Below, one piece after another: positions 44,738 through 52,478 of a DNA stretch of 64,000 bases. Under the pieces are notes generated by a model. It did no database searches. It was given only the letters and a program-made list of their open reading frames with translations, and was not told the DNA's origin. The DNA comes from Acidobacteriota bacterium (lineage in GTDB: Bacteria; Acidobacteriota; Vicinamibacteria; Marinacidobacterales; Marinacidobacteraceae): contig JAJEFG010000093.1 in the NCBI GenBank assembly GCA_022820545.1, forward strand, positions 17,355 to 81,354, in the 5' to 3' direction. Numbering within the stretch: the stretch's first letter is position 1; every line of letters starts with the position of its first letter. The position numbers were made by a program, and so were the translations under genes.

Positions 44738-45688
44738 GTGACAAAGGCCTTCGAGCCAAGGATCCCCGGCCCGTGGCCCATGCCCCACCTTGAACACCGG
44801 ACGGCCGCCGTGCAGGCCCTCGGATGGTCGCCGGCCGACGCCCACTGGCTCGCCTTGGTCTGCCTCTACTCCGGGGTCTTCACCCGCCTCCAATACCGGG
44901 ACTGGCATCACCGGGACAAGTACGCCGCGAGACGCTTCGTGCGGCGCCTCACCGCGGCCGGCGTCGCCCGCGAACACCCCCTCCCAGAGCGGCGCACCCC
45001 GCAGCGCTTCTGCCATGTCTTCGGGCGAACCCTCTACCGCTCCCTCGGCATCGAGAACGCCCACCAGCGCCGCCTCGGATCCGCAGCCCTGCTCTGGCGC
45101 CGCCTGCTCACCCTGGACTGCCTGCTCGCCCATCCCGACGCGAACTGGCTCGCCACCGGCGAGGAGAAGCTGCTGTTCTTCCTCCAACGCGGATACGACG
45201 AGGAGGATCTACCGCAACGCCGCCTCGGGGACCGGGCCCTGGACCGTGCCTCCCTCCACCCCATCGCGGTCGAAGAGCGCCGCGTGAGCTTTGTCTTTCC
45301 CGACCCGGGCCACGGAACCAGCCGGGCGCTCTACTACTGGGCTGCCGACCACCTGTTCCTCTGGGAGGCGCTGCGCCTCGACGGCGTCGAGGTCGTAGTG
45401 ATCGCGGCGGTCCGCGACGACGCCGCGAGGGCTCTCTACGAGGAGACCCTGTTCCGCTGGACGCCGGACGGCGCCGCCCTGAACGAGGACGAACGCTCAT
45501 TCCTGCAGGCGATCCAGACGGCGCGGCGGCATCCGGACCCGGACGAGATCGGGAAGTGGCTCGGCTGGGAGGAGGCGCACGAAATCGAGACACGGCTCCG
45601 CCCCCGGCTCCATCGGCCTCCGGCCAGGATCGACCGGTACACCGTCCACTTCGCGGAGCGCCTGGACGACTCCGACCTCGGTTTCTGA
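44738..45688 (+). CDS. Winged-helix-like protein of mobile elements, unknown function
   Basis: 316 aa from GTG 44738 (ATG 44780 is possible). The first ~90 residues resemble a winged helix (HWLALVCLYSGVFTRLQY, then KYAARRFVRRLTAAGVAREH), as in replication-relaxation-type proteins of conjugative elements. The centre, ALYYWAADHLFLWEALRLDG and VVVIAAVRDDAARALYEETL, has an alpha/beta feel. The end HRPPARIDRYTVHFAERLDD is conserved-looking. No helicase or nuclease motif is seen. The 527-base dyad-rich gap follows it, which would suit an element-maintenance protein. Confidence 0.6.
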   Translation: MTKAFEPRIPGPWPMPHLEHRTAAVQALGWSPADAHWLALVCLYSGVFTRLQYRDWHHRDKYAARRFVRRLTAAGVAREHPLPERRTPQRFCHVFGRTLYRSLGIENAHQRRLGSAALLWRRLLTLDCLLAHPDANWLATGEEKLLFFLQRGYDEEDLPQRRLGDRALDRASLHPIAVEERRVSFVFPDPGHGTSRALYYWAADHLFLWEALRLDGVEVVVIAAVRDDAARALYEETLFRWTPDGAALNEDERSFLQAIQTARRHPDPDEIGKWLGWEEAHEIETRLRPRLHRPPARIDRYTVHFAERLDDSDLGF

Positions 45689-46215
45689 GGTTTCGACCTC
45701 GTTTGGGCCGCTTTGCGGACGCAACTAAGCCGACCCCTCTTTTGCCACTGCTTTTGCCAGTCCGGTGAGCGCGATTCCCTTTGTCTCCCTTGGGAGTTCG
45801 CCCCGCTGACCCCGCAATTCGGGGTCATAGGGAACGGGGCTGCAAGGACCCCCCTTTTCCTAGTCGAAAAACTGCCCCGGAAGGGAGTGCTCGTCGCACT
45901 CTCCCCTTCCGTGCCGGGGGTCGCTTGCAGCCCACGCCTACGGCGCGACTGATCCCTGCGGGAAGGCTGTTCCGGGCTGATGGCGTCATCAGCGTCCCGA
46001 TCCTCGTGGAGTCCTCGAGGACTCAGCTCGCGCTCCCGATCAACCCGACCACCGCGGTCGGCCGCGCCCGTATCCCCACGCTCCGCTACCGTGAATTCCC
46101 CGACGCTGGTGATGCTCCGATCCCGGACCTCAATCCGGGAGACGGCGGAGCGCCGCCCACCGCCTCTGAGCTGACCCGCCAACCAGCGACCAGGGAGCAC
46201 TCGTGCAGGTTGATG
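45689..46215. other. Dyad-rich noncoding region, possible origin, transfer site or structured RNA
   Basis: 527 bases with no convincing gene. It holds: TTTTGCCA twice, spaced 12 bases apart (near 45740-45760); a GACCCC/GGGGTC hairpin near 45810-45830; a long imperfect hairpin near 45880-45920 (GGAAGGGAGTGC pairing with GCACTCTCCCCTTCC); CTGATG/CATCAG near 45980; the perfect 16-bp palindrome GAGTCCTCGAGGACTC (46009-46024); and TCCCGG/CCGGGA near 46120-46140. So many dyads in one gap are unusual for this window. Confidence 0.55.
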
Positions 46216-46755
46216 TCACCCCGCGATCCGCTCGCCCCCGACATCGGCGCTCGGAGGAGGCGGGAGAAGTGAGTAGCTGACTAGGTGGCAGTCTCGCAGA
46301 TAGATCGCCGAACCCTCTTCAGTGAAATCAGCTCGTTCAACGGTGCCATCGACGACGGCGGAGAAGGCGTCAAGCGCGTCGAATCCCAAGTCGGCATGCC
46401 CGTAGGGATGCATGCTGCAGCGAAAGAAAACCGGACCTACCTCGGACCTGGCGACTAGGAACACGACACGACGCAGATGCGGATTCCGGGCGTGCTGGAC
46501 TCGTCCCTCGACCCGCACGCGCAAATCTACAATCTCGGCCTCCCTGACGCTTTGCCGAGGGCCACGGGAGCCAAGAAGGTGCAAGGCCACACCGACCTTC
46601 TCCAATGGAACCGGAACGGCCTTGGATCGGCGGATCCGCAACCGGTACGCCGTACGGCTCCTCCAGGCCCCCGAAGAGATCTTCTGGATGGACCCCCAGA
46701 GGAGGACGGTGACGACTCCTGCGGCAACCGTCAACAGGAACTGTTCAAGGCTCAT
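46216..46755 (-). CDS. Hypothetical membrane-anchored protein, 179 aa
   Basis: Not recognised. One N-terminal hydrophobic helix (QFLLTVAAGVVTVLLWGSI) is followed by a basic stretch and a soluble beta-rich domain (KVGVALHLLGSRGPRQSV, then VVFLVARSEVGPVFFRCSMH). Inside-negative topology would leave the domain cytoplasmic or periplasmic depending on orientation. The base composition is lower in GC than the flanking core genome. No partner gene is evident. Confidence 0.5.
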   Translation of the reverse strand: MSLEQFLLTVAAGVVTVLLWGSIQKISSGAWRSRTAYRLRIRRSKAVPVPLEKVGVALHLLGSRGPRQSVREAEIVDLRVRVEGRVQHARNPHLRRVVFLVARSEVGPVFFRCSMHPYGHADLGFDALDAFSAVVDGTVERADFTEEGSAIYLRDCHLVSYSLLPPPPSADVGGERIAG

Positions 46756-46842
46756 TTCCTAGCCCCAGACCGATTGTGTTGGGGGCCTGACCTCAGGCTT
46801 CGTTGAGCAACGCGAGGAAAGCCAGTGCGAGCCCTACAAGAC

Positions 46843-47961
46843 CTAGGTATCGAGCCTCGGACTGGACTCAAAGACGGCGCCTATCGGGCTTCTCTGGTAG
46901 AAACAAAGCGTCACCCAAGCCCGCCAGAGCGAGCACGATCCTGAGGTCTTGCAGGGTATTCGGGATGTTACGAATCGGGTGAGTTCTCTACAGGAGTCCG
47001 GTCCAGAACCCGTGCAATCCCGGATCGCCCTGTAGCTCTTGGCGACCCTCTGGCGCCATGGGCGCATGCGCGGTTCTCCAGCGGTGTGTGCCCAGTGGGA
47101 GCCCCGGTCGTACATCCGCCTATCCTCTTCCCCGTCCGCCGTACCTAGGCCGGAGAACCCCAGGCGCGAGTAGCTCAACAGCGCCTTGCACGGCTTCGAG
47201 GCATCACGAACGATGTCCGGAACCGTGCCGGCGGTGATTTCGGGTTCCCCTATCTCCTCAAATCGTATGGAGATCTGAAAGTCCGGTTCAATCCTCACAC
47301 CTGCATCGTTCAAGCTGAGCATAACGTGGTCCTTCTTGATCTTTCCCAAGTCACCCCATCCTCGAAGAGGACGCGCAGGCATCGGTCTGTCGAATGGGGG
47401 CCGATTATGCCGCGGACCCAGGCCGTCTGAGCTGGCGATGGCGAAAACCAGATGCCTGTGTTTGTCGATGTTGCAGAGCGAATGGAGTTGCCAAAACGCG
47501 CCAACGTTGAATGGAAGACCTACGCCACCCGTATACGGCTGGAGACGCCGAATCATCTCCACGGCACTTTCGCTAACGCCGCTCAATGCCCATTGCCCTT
47601 TCTTTTGCTTCTCCCACCCGTCGTCCTCCTTGACGATGGGAAATGCGTTGTGCCGCCCTGGACACTGCCCGTTAGCACGAACCAACTGCCAGATGAGATG
47701 ATCCAGCGCCGACCGCAGGTTGTAGAGAATCTCCCCAAGTGTGACGGACCAATCAATTGGAACACTAGGCGTCTCGCCACGGAACACCCACGCCTGTTCC
47801 TCAGCTTCGTCGTAAACCTCGTGGACGATTGACTGTCGTATGCCTCTGCAGAACTTGTCCATATCGGCCTTGAGCGAGCTTGATTGACTGGCCGCCCGCG
47901 TGATCTTTGCGCTGATGCCTTCGAAAGTGGGCACGAGCTGGCCTCGGGCCGTGTGGTTCAT
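46843..47961 (-). CDS. Hypothetical protein, 372 aa, with uncertain C-terminal third
   Basis: Not assigned. The N-terminal ~250 residues read as a real protein: LGEILYNLRSALDHLIWQLV, then HNAFPIVKEDDGWEK and FWQLHSLCNIDKHRHLVFAI. This is a pattern I associate with uncharacterised proteins that carry the NLRxALDHL motif. From about residue 260 onward it becomes Ser/Arg/Cys-rich (SYSRLGFSGLG ... RMRPWRQRVAKSYRA) and may be a degenerate or shifted tail. GC is clearly lower than in the core genes. GGGGTC/GACCCC (47968-47983) lies just before its start. Confidence 0.6.
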   Translation of the reverse strand: MNHTARGQLVPTFEGISAKITRAASQSSSLKADMDKFCRGIRQSIVHEVYDEAEEQAWVFRGETPSVPIDWSVTLGEILYNLRSALDHLIWQLVRANGQCPGRHNAFPIVKEDDGWEKQKKGQWALSGVSESAVEMIRRLQPYTGGVGLPFNVGAFWQLHSLCNIDKHRHLVFAIASSDGLGPRHNRPPFDRPMPARPLRGWGDLGKIKKDHVMLSLNDAGVRIEPDFQISIRFEEIGEPEITAGTVPDIVRDASKPCKALLSYSRLGFSGLGTADGEEDRRMYDRGSHWAHTAGEPRMRPWRQRVAKSYRAIRDCTGSGPDSCRELTRFVTSRIPCKTSGSCSLWRAWVTLCFYQRSPIGAVFESSPRLDT

Positions 47962-48111
47962 CCGCGGGGGGTCAATCGACCCCGGCCGTTCCGACTAGGA
48001 CTACCAGCGGTGGGCGCGTCTCTGCGAATCGCTGCGTCAGCCGCGCGGAGGCCCAGCTCCGAGGGGGAGCCGCGTCGCCAGTTCGCGGATCTGGCTGCCG
48101 GGTGGGAGCTG

Positions 48112-49203
48112 TCATTTGCCCGTAAGCTGTACCCACCGCTCTACCGCACTCTTGGAGGCCTCCACGCCGATCAAGCGCTCATGGATGTGCTTGACCGCTC
48201 GACGCGCCACCACCGGCTTCGGATCGCCAGCCCAAAACAGCGCCTGATCGACGATGGTGTGCCATGAGTCGAAGATCGTCATCCCAATCCCCAACTCGCT
48301 CGCCCATTCCGCGAGTACGGCGATATCCAGTGGCGACTGATCATCGGCCACGGCCACAACTGCGGCCTCCTGAACTCCCATCCTCGCACACTTGGCTCCG
48401 AAGATCCTGACATCCGATAGGGAGACAGCCTTGTCTCTGACTTCGAGTGCCTTCTCCCACGACCCCGATTCGGTGATAGCCCGCACGCAAACATCTCCCG
48501 GATACCGGCGACTGGGGTCGTTGATCCTTCCGCTCTCTACGCGCTCGGGACCCGCGAAGGCATCCATCAGACCAGCCACGACCGCTTGGGCCCGGCGGCC
48601 ACGCTCCGAATTCTCCCGAACCAGAGCACAGATCGCTGCGGCGAGACCCTCGGGAGTAATCGTGGACTCGCCTTCTGGGACGACATACTTCACCCAATGC
48701 CGTCGACGTTCCGCGATGAACGCGGCCAGCGCGCCACGAGCCTTCCCCGAGGTTGAGACAGCTTGTAGATCCTCAACCAGCTCCACCATGTAGCGGAAGG
48801 CCGGGAGGCTGCGGGCATGCACTGGCGTCCCGTCGCCGAGCCGCACGATTCGGAAGTACGGCTGGTTGTTCAGCGGCTCTCGCCCTGTAACTCCGATGCT
48901 GATTCCTAGCTCCGCAGCCAACGGGACGAGCACGTTATGGCACAGGCTTCGCGGCGAGTAGGCACCAGGATTGTCCTTCGCTCGCGTCGGCTTGATCGCA
49001 CACAGATCGACATCTAGACGCACGGCCTTCGCAACCATTGCGGTGCCGAGGAAGGCAATGTGCGTCTTCGAACCGGTCTTGCAGAGGTTTGAGAATCTCT
49101 CCACCTTCGTGAACCAAGCTTGATCGAACCTCCCACGGTCGGCGGCTGCGGCGGCGATCCGAACGACAGACTCTGCTTCGCTCCGGTCGAACCTAATGCC
49201 CAT
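48112..49203 (-). CDS. Type II restriction endonuclease, SacI family
   Basis: 363 aa from ATG 49203, close to the length of SacI. I recognise the family by the blocks SKTHIAFLGTAMVAKAV, SPRSLCHNVLVPLAAELG, VTGREPLNNQPYFRI and YMVELVEDLQ. SacI cuts GAGCTC; the same site here is inference from family membership and from the adjacent C5-cytosine methyltransferase. The start overlaps the end of the small XRE gene by 11 bases, so the two are co-translated. A nuclease like this must be expressed after its methyltransferase, which fits the controller and operator found beside it. Confidence 0.78.
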   Translation of the reverse strand: MGIRFDRSEAESVVRIAAAAADRGRFDQAWFTKVERFSNLCKTGSKTHIAFLGTAMVAKAVRLDVDLCAIKPTRAKDNPGAYSPRSLCHNVLVPLAAELGISIGVTGREPLNNQPYFRIVRLGDGTPVHARSLPAFRYMVELVEDLQAVSTSGKARGALAAFIAERRRHWVKYVVPEGESTITPEGLAAAICALVRENSERGRRAQAVVAGLMDAFAGPERVESGRINDPSRRYPGDVCVRAITESGSWEKALEVRDKAVSLSDVRIFGAKCARMGVQEAAVVAVADDQSPLDIAVLAEWASELGIGMTIFDSWHTIVDQALFWAGDPKPVVARRAVKHIHERLIGVEASKSAVERWVQLTGK

Positions 49204-49429
49204 TGGGGTCTTCGGGGTCGAGAACGAGCAGATCGCCGGGCTGACAGCCAAGAGCACGGCAGAGCTTGGCGATGGTGCCCAACGTGCTGTTGTAACTCGG
49301 TCGCGACGCTACCGACTCCAGGGTCTGCCGTGACAACCCTGTCCGCTGCGCGAGGAGTTTGTAGGTCAAACGCACGCCCGTCCGACGTTGATGATCATCC
49401 ATCGCCTCCCGAAGCTTCACTCGAATCAT
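49193..49429 (-). CDS. XRE-family controller protein of the restriction-modification system
   Basis: 78-aa DNA-binding protein. The helix-turn-helix is RLTYKLLAQRTGLSRQTLES and the following YNSTLGTIAKLCRALGCQPGDLL is the Cro/C1 (YozG-like) dimer part. Small XRE proteins upstream of REase genes (C proteins) time restriction after methylation. It precedes and overlaps the REase gene and starts 13 bases from a perfect 17-bp palindrome, its probable operator. No clear ribosome-binding site precedes the ATG, which is typical of leaderless C-protein messages. Confidence 0.82.
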   Translation of the reverse strand: MIRVKLREAMDDHQRRTGVRLTYKLLAQRTGLSRQTLESVASRPSYNSTLGTIAKLCRALGCQPGDLLVLDPEDPNGH

Positions 49430-49441
49430 TGAGACTTACGG

Positions 49442-49458
49442 TTGTATTGACAATACAA
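49442..49458. promoter_or_regulatory. Operator-like palindrome between controller and methyltransferase genes
   Basis: TTGTATTG-A-CAATACAA is a perfect inverted repeat with 8-bp arms about one base. It lies in the 107-base divergent region and includes a TTGACA on the plus strand (49447-49452). A dimeric XRE protein could bind it and switch both promoters. Confidence 0.72.
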
Positions 49459-49536
49459 TGTCATTCAGGCTACCCTTCCCCGACACCGCGGATACTATTG
49501 TCCCTTGACCGGGGCGAGTCGCAGGGAGGAGTCCAG

Positions 49537-50853
49537 ATGGCGGCGACACGGCTAAGCGCCATCAGCCTCTACACGGGGGCTGGAGGGCTCGACTTCGGTT
49601 TCGAAGCGGCTGGCTTCCGCACCGCCGTGGCATTGGAGCTGGATCCCGTCGCTTGCCGCAGTATTCGCCGCAACCGGCCCGGCTGGAGCCTCATCGAAGG
49701 CGACATTCACCAAGTGTCGTCGGGCGAGATTCTGCGGGCCGCAGGACTGCGAGTTGCCGAGGCCGACATCTTGATCGGCGGTCCCCCATGCCAGCCGTTC
49801 TCCAAGTCGTCCTATTGGGTCAACGGCGATGCGCGGCGGCTGGACGATCCGCGCGCCGATACGCTCACGGCCTATCTGCGGGTGCTCAGGGACACGAGGC
49901 CTAGAGTGTTTGTCCTTGAGAACGTCTTCGGCCTGGTCTACAAGGGAAAAGACGAGGGACTGAGGCATCTGCTCGACGGTGTCGCCAGCATCAATCGGGA
50001 AGCCGGAACCCGCTATACGGTGAGCTGGAAGCTGCTGAACGCAGCCCACTATGGCGTCCCTCAGCTACGCGAGCGCGTGTTCCTAATTGGAAGCCGCGAT
50101 GGACAGCGCTTCGCGTTTCCTCGCCAAACGCATGCCCCGCGCGACCGACCACAGCTCCTCGGAGACAACATGGAGCCGTATCGCACGGCGTGGGACGCCA
50201 TTGGCGACCTGCCCGAGACTCCGCGCGATCCCTCGCTCACGGTCGGTGGAAAATGGGGAGCGCTGCTCCCGTCCATTCCCGAGGGCCATAACTATCTCTG
50301 GCACACCAACCGTGGCGGAGGCCTTCAATTGTTCGGGTGGCGCACCCGCTACTGGAGCTTTCTGCTGAAGCTGGCCAAGTGCCGGCCATCATGGACCATT
50401 CAAGCCCAGCCAGGCTCTGCCATCGGGCCCTTCCACTGGTGCAGCCGAAAGTTGACCCGCCGTGAGATGTGCCGTTTCCAGACCTTTCCGGATGACGTGA
50501 TCCTTGATTGCGGTCGTACCGATGTCCAGAAGATGCTCGGCAATGCGGTGCCGTCACTGCTGGCCGAAGTACTGGCGCGGGAGATTCGCCGCCAGCTCTT
50601 GGGCGACCGGCGGGGCTTGAGTGGACTAAAACTAATGCCCCCTGTGCGTCCGGCCATGCCCACCCCAGAGGCTGTTGAACCGGTGCCGATACGCTACCGA
50701 GAACTCATTGGCCACCACCCCGACCACCCGGGAGAAGGACGGCGTTCGAGACACCAGAGGCCCGTTGTTAGTCCCACTGCTCTGAGCCTCTTGCAATCGA
50801 ACCACCCCAGGTCAGGAAGGACTCCAGCAGGCACCCTGCGGCCCGCTCAGTAG
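49537..50853 (+). CDS. DNA (cytosine-5-)-methyltransferase of the SacI-like system
   Basis: 438 aa from ATG 49537, with GGGAGGA just upstream; this start gives motif I ISLYTGAGGLDFGFEAAGF at the N-terminus. The catalytic cysteine is C85 in GGPPCQPFSKSS (motif IV). ENVFGLVY (motif VI), RERVFLIGSR (VIII), REMCRFQTFPDD (IX) and KMLGNAVPSLLAEVLAREI (X) follow. It protects the site cut by the neighbouring REase by methylating cytosine. The last ~75 residues after motif X (from GLSGLKLMPP) are low-complexity and may be unneeded. Confidence 0.92.
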   Translation: MAATRLSAISLYTGAGGLDFGFEAAGFRTAVALELDPVACRSIRRNRPGWSLIEGDIHQVSSGEILRAAGLRVAEADILIGGPPCQPFSKSSYWVNGDARRLDDPRADTLTAYLRVLRDTRPRVFVLENVFGLVYKGKDEGLRHLLDGVASINREAGTRYTVSWKLLNAAHYGVPQLRERVFLIGSRDGQRFAFPRQTHAPRDRPQLLGDNMEPYRTAWDAIGDLPETPRDPSLTVGGKWGALLPSIPEGHNYLWHTNRGGGLQLFGWRTRYWSFLLKLAKCRPSWTIQAQPGSAIGPFHWCSRKLTRREMCRFQTFPDDVILDCGRTDVQKMLGNAVPSLLAEVLAREIRRQLLGDRRGLSGLKLMPPVRPAMPTPEAVEPVPIRYRELIGHHPDHPGEGRRSRHQRPVVSPTALSLLQSNHPRSGRTPAGTLRPAQ

Positions 50854-51147
50854 GAACTCGCGCTCCCCGATCACGAGCCCTGCTCACACGGCTCCCCTCA
50901 GCCTGGCATCGAAGTGGACGCCACGTTGGCGTCTTCGCAGGAACTTGGGACGCTAGTAACCCACGAGAGAACAGCGATTCCCCGGGTTCCGTAGCACTCG
51001 TGCATTGCGACGACCGAGTACGGTCTCGCTTGTTCCGTTCTTCGTGATCGTCCCGACCGTTCCCGCGAGAGCGGACGTAACGCCGTCGCCCGGCGTGCGT
51101 GATAACCGCTGTGGTATCGGGAATCCAAGAGTATGCGTAACTCATTG
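50854..51147. other. Noncoding gap at the right end of the island
   Basis: About 290 bases with no gene, repeat or recognisable site. Some frames run across it in the minus direction from the DUF418 gene, but they carry no protein-like sequence. Confidence 0.5.
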
Positions 51148-51172
51148 ATAAAAAAGCGTGTTAATGACACGC
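51148..51172 (-). terminator. Intrinsic terminator on the minus strand
   Basis: Read on the minus strand: GCGTGT, loop CATTA, ACACGC, then TTTTTT. A 6-bp stem with a following U-tract, downstream of the DUF418 gene and the hairpin repeat. It marks the end of the aquaporin-DUF418 transcript and shields the island. Confidence 0.72.
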
Positions 51173-51176
51173 ATGA

Positions 51177-51223
51177 GCGGCCCTGCGGGCCGCTGTGCCG
51201 GCTGAAGCCGGCGTTCCAAGCCG
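51177..51223. repeat. Paired-hairpin intergenic repeat
   Basis: GCGGCCC/GGGCCGC (51177-51193) and GCCGGCTGAAGCCGGC (51197-51212), with the tail GTTCCAAGCCG (51213-51223) that is also found at 15414, 15476 and 56461. Confidence 0.85.
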
Positions 51224-51232
51224 CTCCCGGCT

Positions 51233-52477
51233 TCAGGCGGCTGACGAACTTCGGGTGACCTTCGACAAGCGCCCGTACGTCAGGGTCCGCCACAACCATT
51301 CGAGCGGGCCATAGGAGAACCGCCGCAGCCAGATCGGGGACAGCCAGAGCTGGAGCGCCCACACCGCGAAGACGACCAGGAGCTGCTGGGAGCGCTCGAC
51401 GCTCGCGAAGAGGCTGAGCCCGTGACCGTAGAAGATCGCGGTGCAGAGGACGGTCTGCAGGAGGTAGTTCGTGAAGGCCATCCGGCCCACCGCCGCGAGG
51501 CGCGCCTGGAGACCCGGCAGGAAGCCCCGGCGCACCGCGAGCATCACCAGGCCGAGATACCCAAGCGCCATCGGCACCGCGCCCCACTGGTTGAACTGCG
51601 TGCCGAAGAACATCGAGCGCTCCCAACTCCAGCCGCCAGCGAAGTTCCACCAGATGCCGAACCCGATGAGCGGCGCACCCACCAGGAATCCGGTGGTGGC
51701 CAGCCGGGCGTAGAACGCGTCGCTCCGCTCGGCGCTCAGCACCCCCCAGCGATAGAGCGCCATCCCGATCAGCATCAGGCCGCCGCTGAACCAGAACAGC
51801 AACAACGGAAACACGGAGAGTTGAGCGCCGAGCGAATGCTCCACCCGCTGGGCCTGCTGCTCGCTCCAGTCCCCGCGGTAGGCGAAAACCTCGTCATCGA
51901 GTTCGCTGGCAGAGGGAGCCCACTGCGCCTCGATCTCCCGGATCGCTTCGTCCGGGACATCCGGCAGCGACAGCACGGCTCCCAGGAGCAGGAACACCAG
52001 GCTCGATACCGAGAAGAGGGCGATGCCGGCCGCCAGCAGGGTCCGTGGACGGCGGCGGCGCAGCAGATAGACCACCGAGCCGCAGAGGGCATAGCCCACC
52101 AGGATGTCTCCGCTCCACAGCAGATAGGCATGGGCCATCCCGAAGGCCAGGAGCCACCACATGCGCCGGTAGTGCAGTCCCGCCGGCCGGCCGCCCCGCG
52201 CCTCGATCCGGTCAGCGAAGAGGGCGATGCCGGCGCCGAACAGGATCGAGAACAGCGTGACGAATTTGAGCGCGAACAACCCGTGACTGAGGGTCCAGAC
52301 GCCGAGGTTGATCCCCGAGAGATCGCCCCACGCCGTCGGGTTCTGGTACGCGGCGAACGGCATCGCAAAGAGCTGGATGTTCATCACCAGGATGCCGAGC
52401 AGCGCGAAACCGCGCAGCACGTCCAGGCTGGCGATCCGCCCGACGGCCTCCACCGGTTTCGCCGGGGGCTCCGTCAA
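51233..52477 (-). CDS. DUF418 family membrane protein
   Basis: Inner-membrane protein of 414 aa with about ten helices. The N-terminal signature RIASLDVLRGFALLGILVMN is shared by DUF418 proteins and related acyltransferase-3 proteins. The C-terminal DUF418 core is RLAAVGRMAFTNYLLQTVLC, then GPLEWLWRTLTYGR. YeiB in E. coli is of this family, with no settled function. It starts one base after the aquaporin stop, so the two genes are co-transcribed. A hairpin repeat and terminator follow. Confidence 0.9.
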   Translation of the reverse strand: MTEPPAKPVEAVGRIASLDVLRGFALLGILVMNIQLFAMPFAAYQNPTAWGDLSGINLGVWTLSHGLFALKFVTLFSILFGAGIALFADRIEARGGRPAGLHYRRMWWLLAFGMAHAYLLWSGDILVGYALCGSVVYLLRRRRPRTLLAAGIALFSVSSLVFLLLGAVLSLPDVPDEAIREIEAQWAPSASELDDEVFAYRGDWSEQQAQRVEHSLGAQLSVFPLLLFWFSGGLMLIGMALYRWGVLSAERSDAFYARLATTGFLVGAPLIGFGIWWNFAGGWSWERSMFFGTQFNQWGAVPMALGYLGLVMLAVRRGFLPGLQARLAAVGRMAFTNYLLQTVLCTAIFYGHGLSLFASVERSQQLLVVFAVWALQLWLSPIWLRRFSYGPLEWLWRTLTYGRLSKVTRSSSAA

Positions 52478-52478
52478 G

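Noticed and set aside
45781..46272. Open frames in the 0.5 kb gap after the winged-helix-like gene
   Set aside because: Their translations are Pro/Arg-rich without structure and cross several strong inverted repeats, so the gap is treated as noncoding.
37437..50853. tRNA gene as the integration target of the tyrosine recombinase
   Set aside because: No cloverleaf-like sequence with a T-loop GTTCRA box was found in the gaps around the recombinase or at the island edges.
37437..50853. Avoidance of GAGCTC sites because of the SacI-like system
   Set aside because: GAGCTC is easily found both in core genes (for example near 415, 2085 and 19031) and in the island (near 42227 and 43722), so no depletion is visible by eye.
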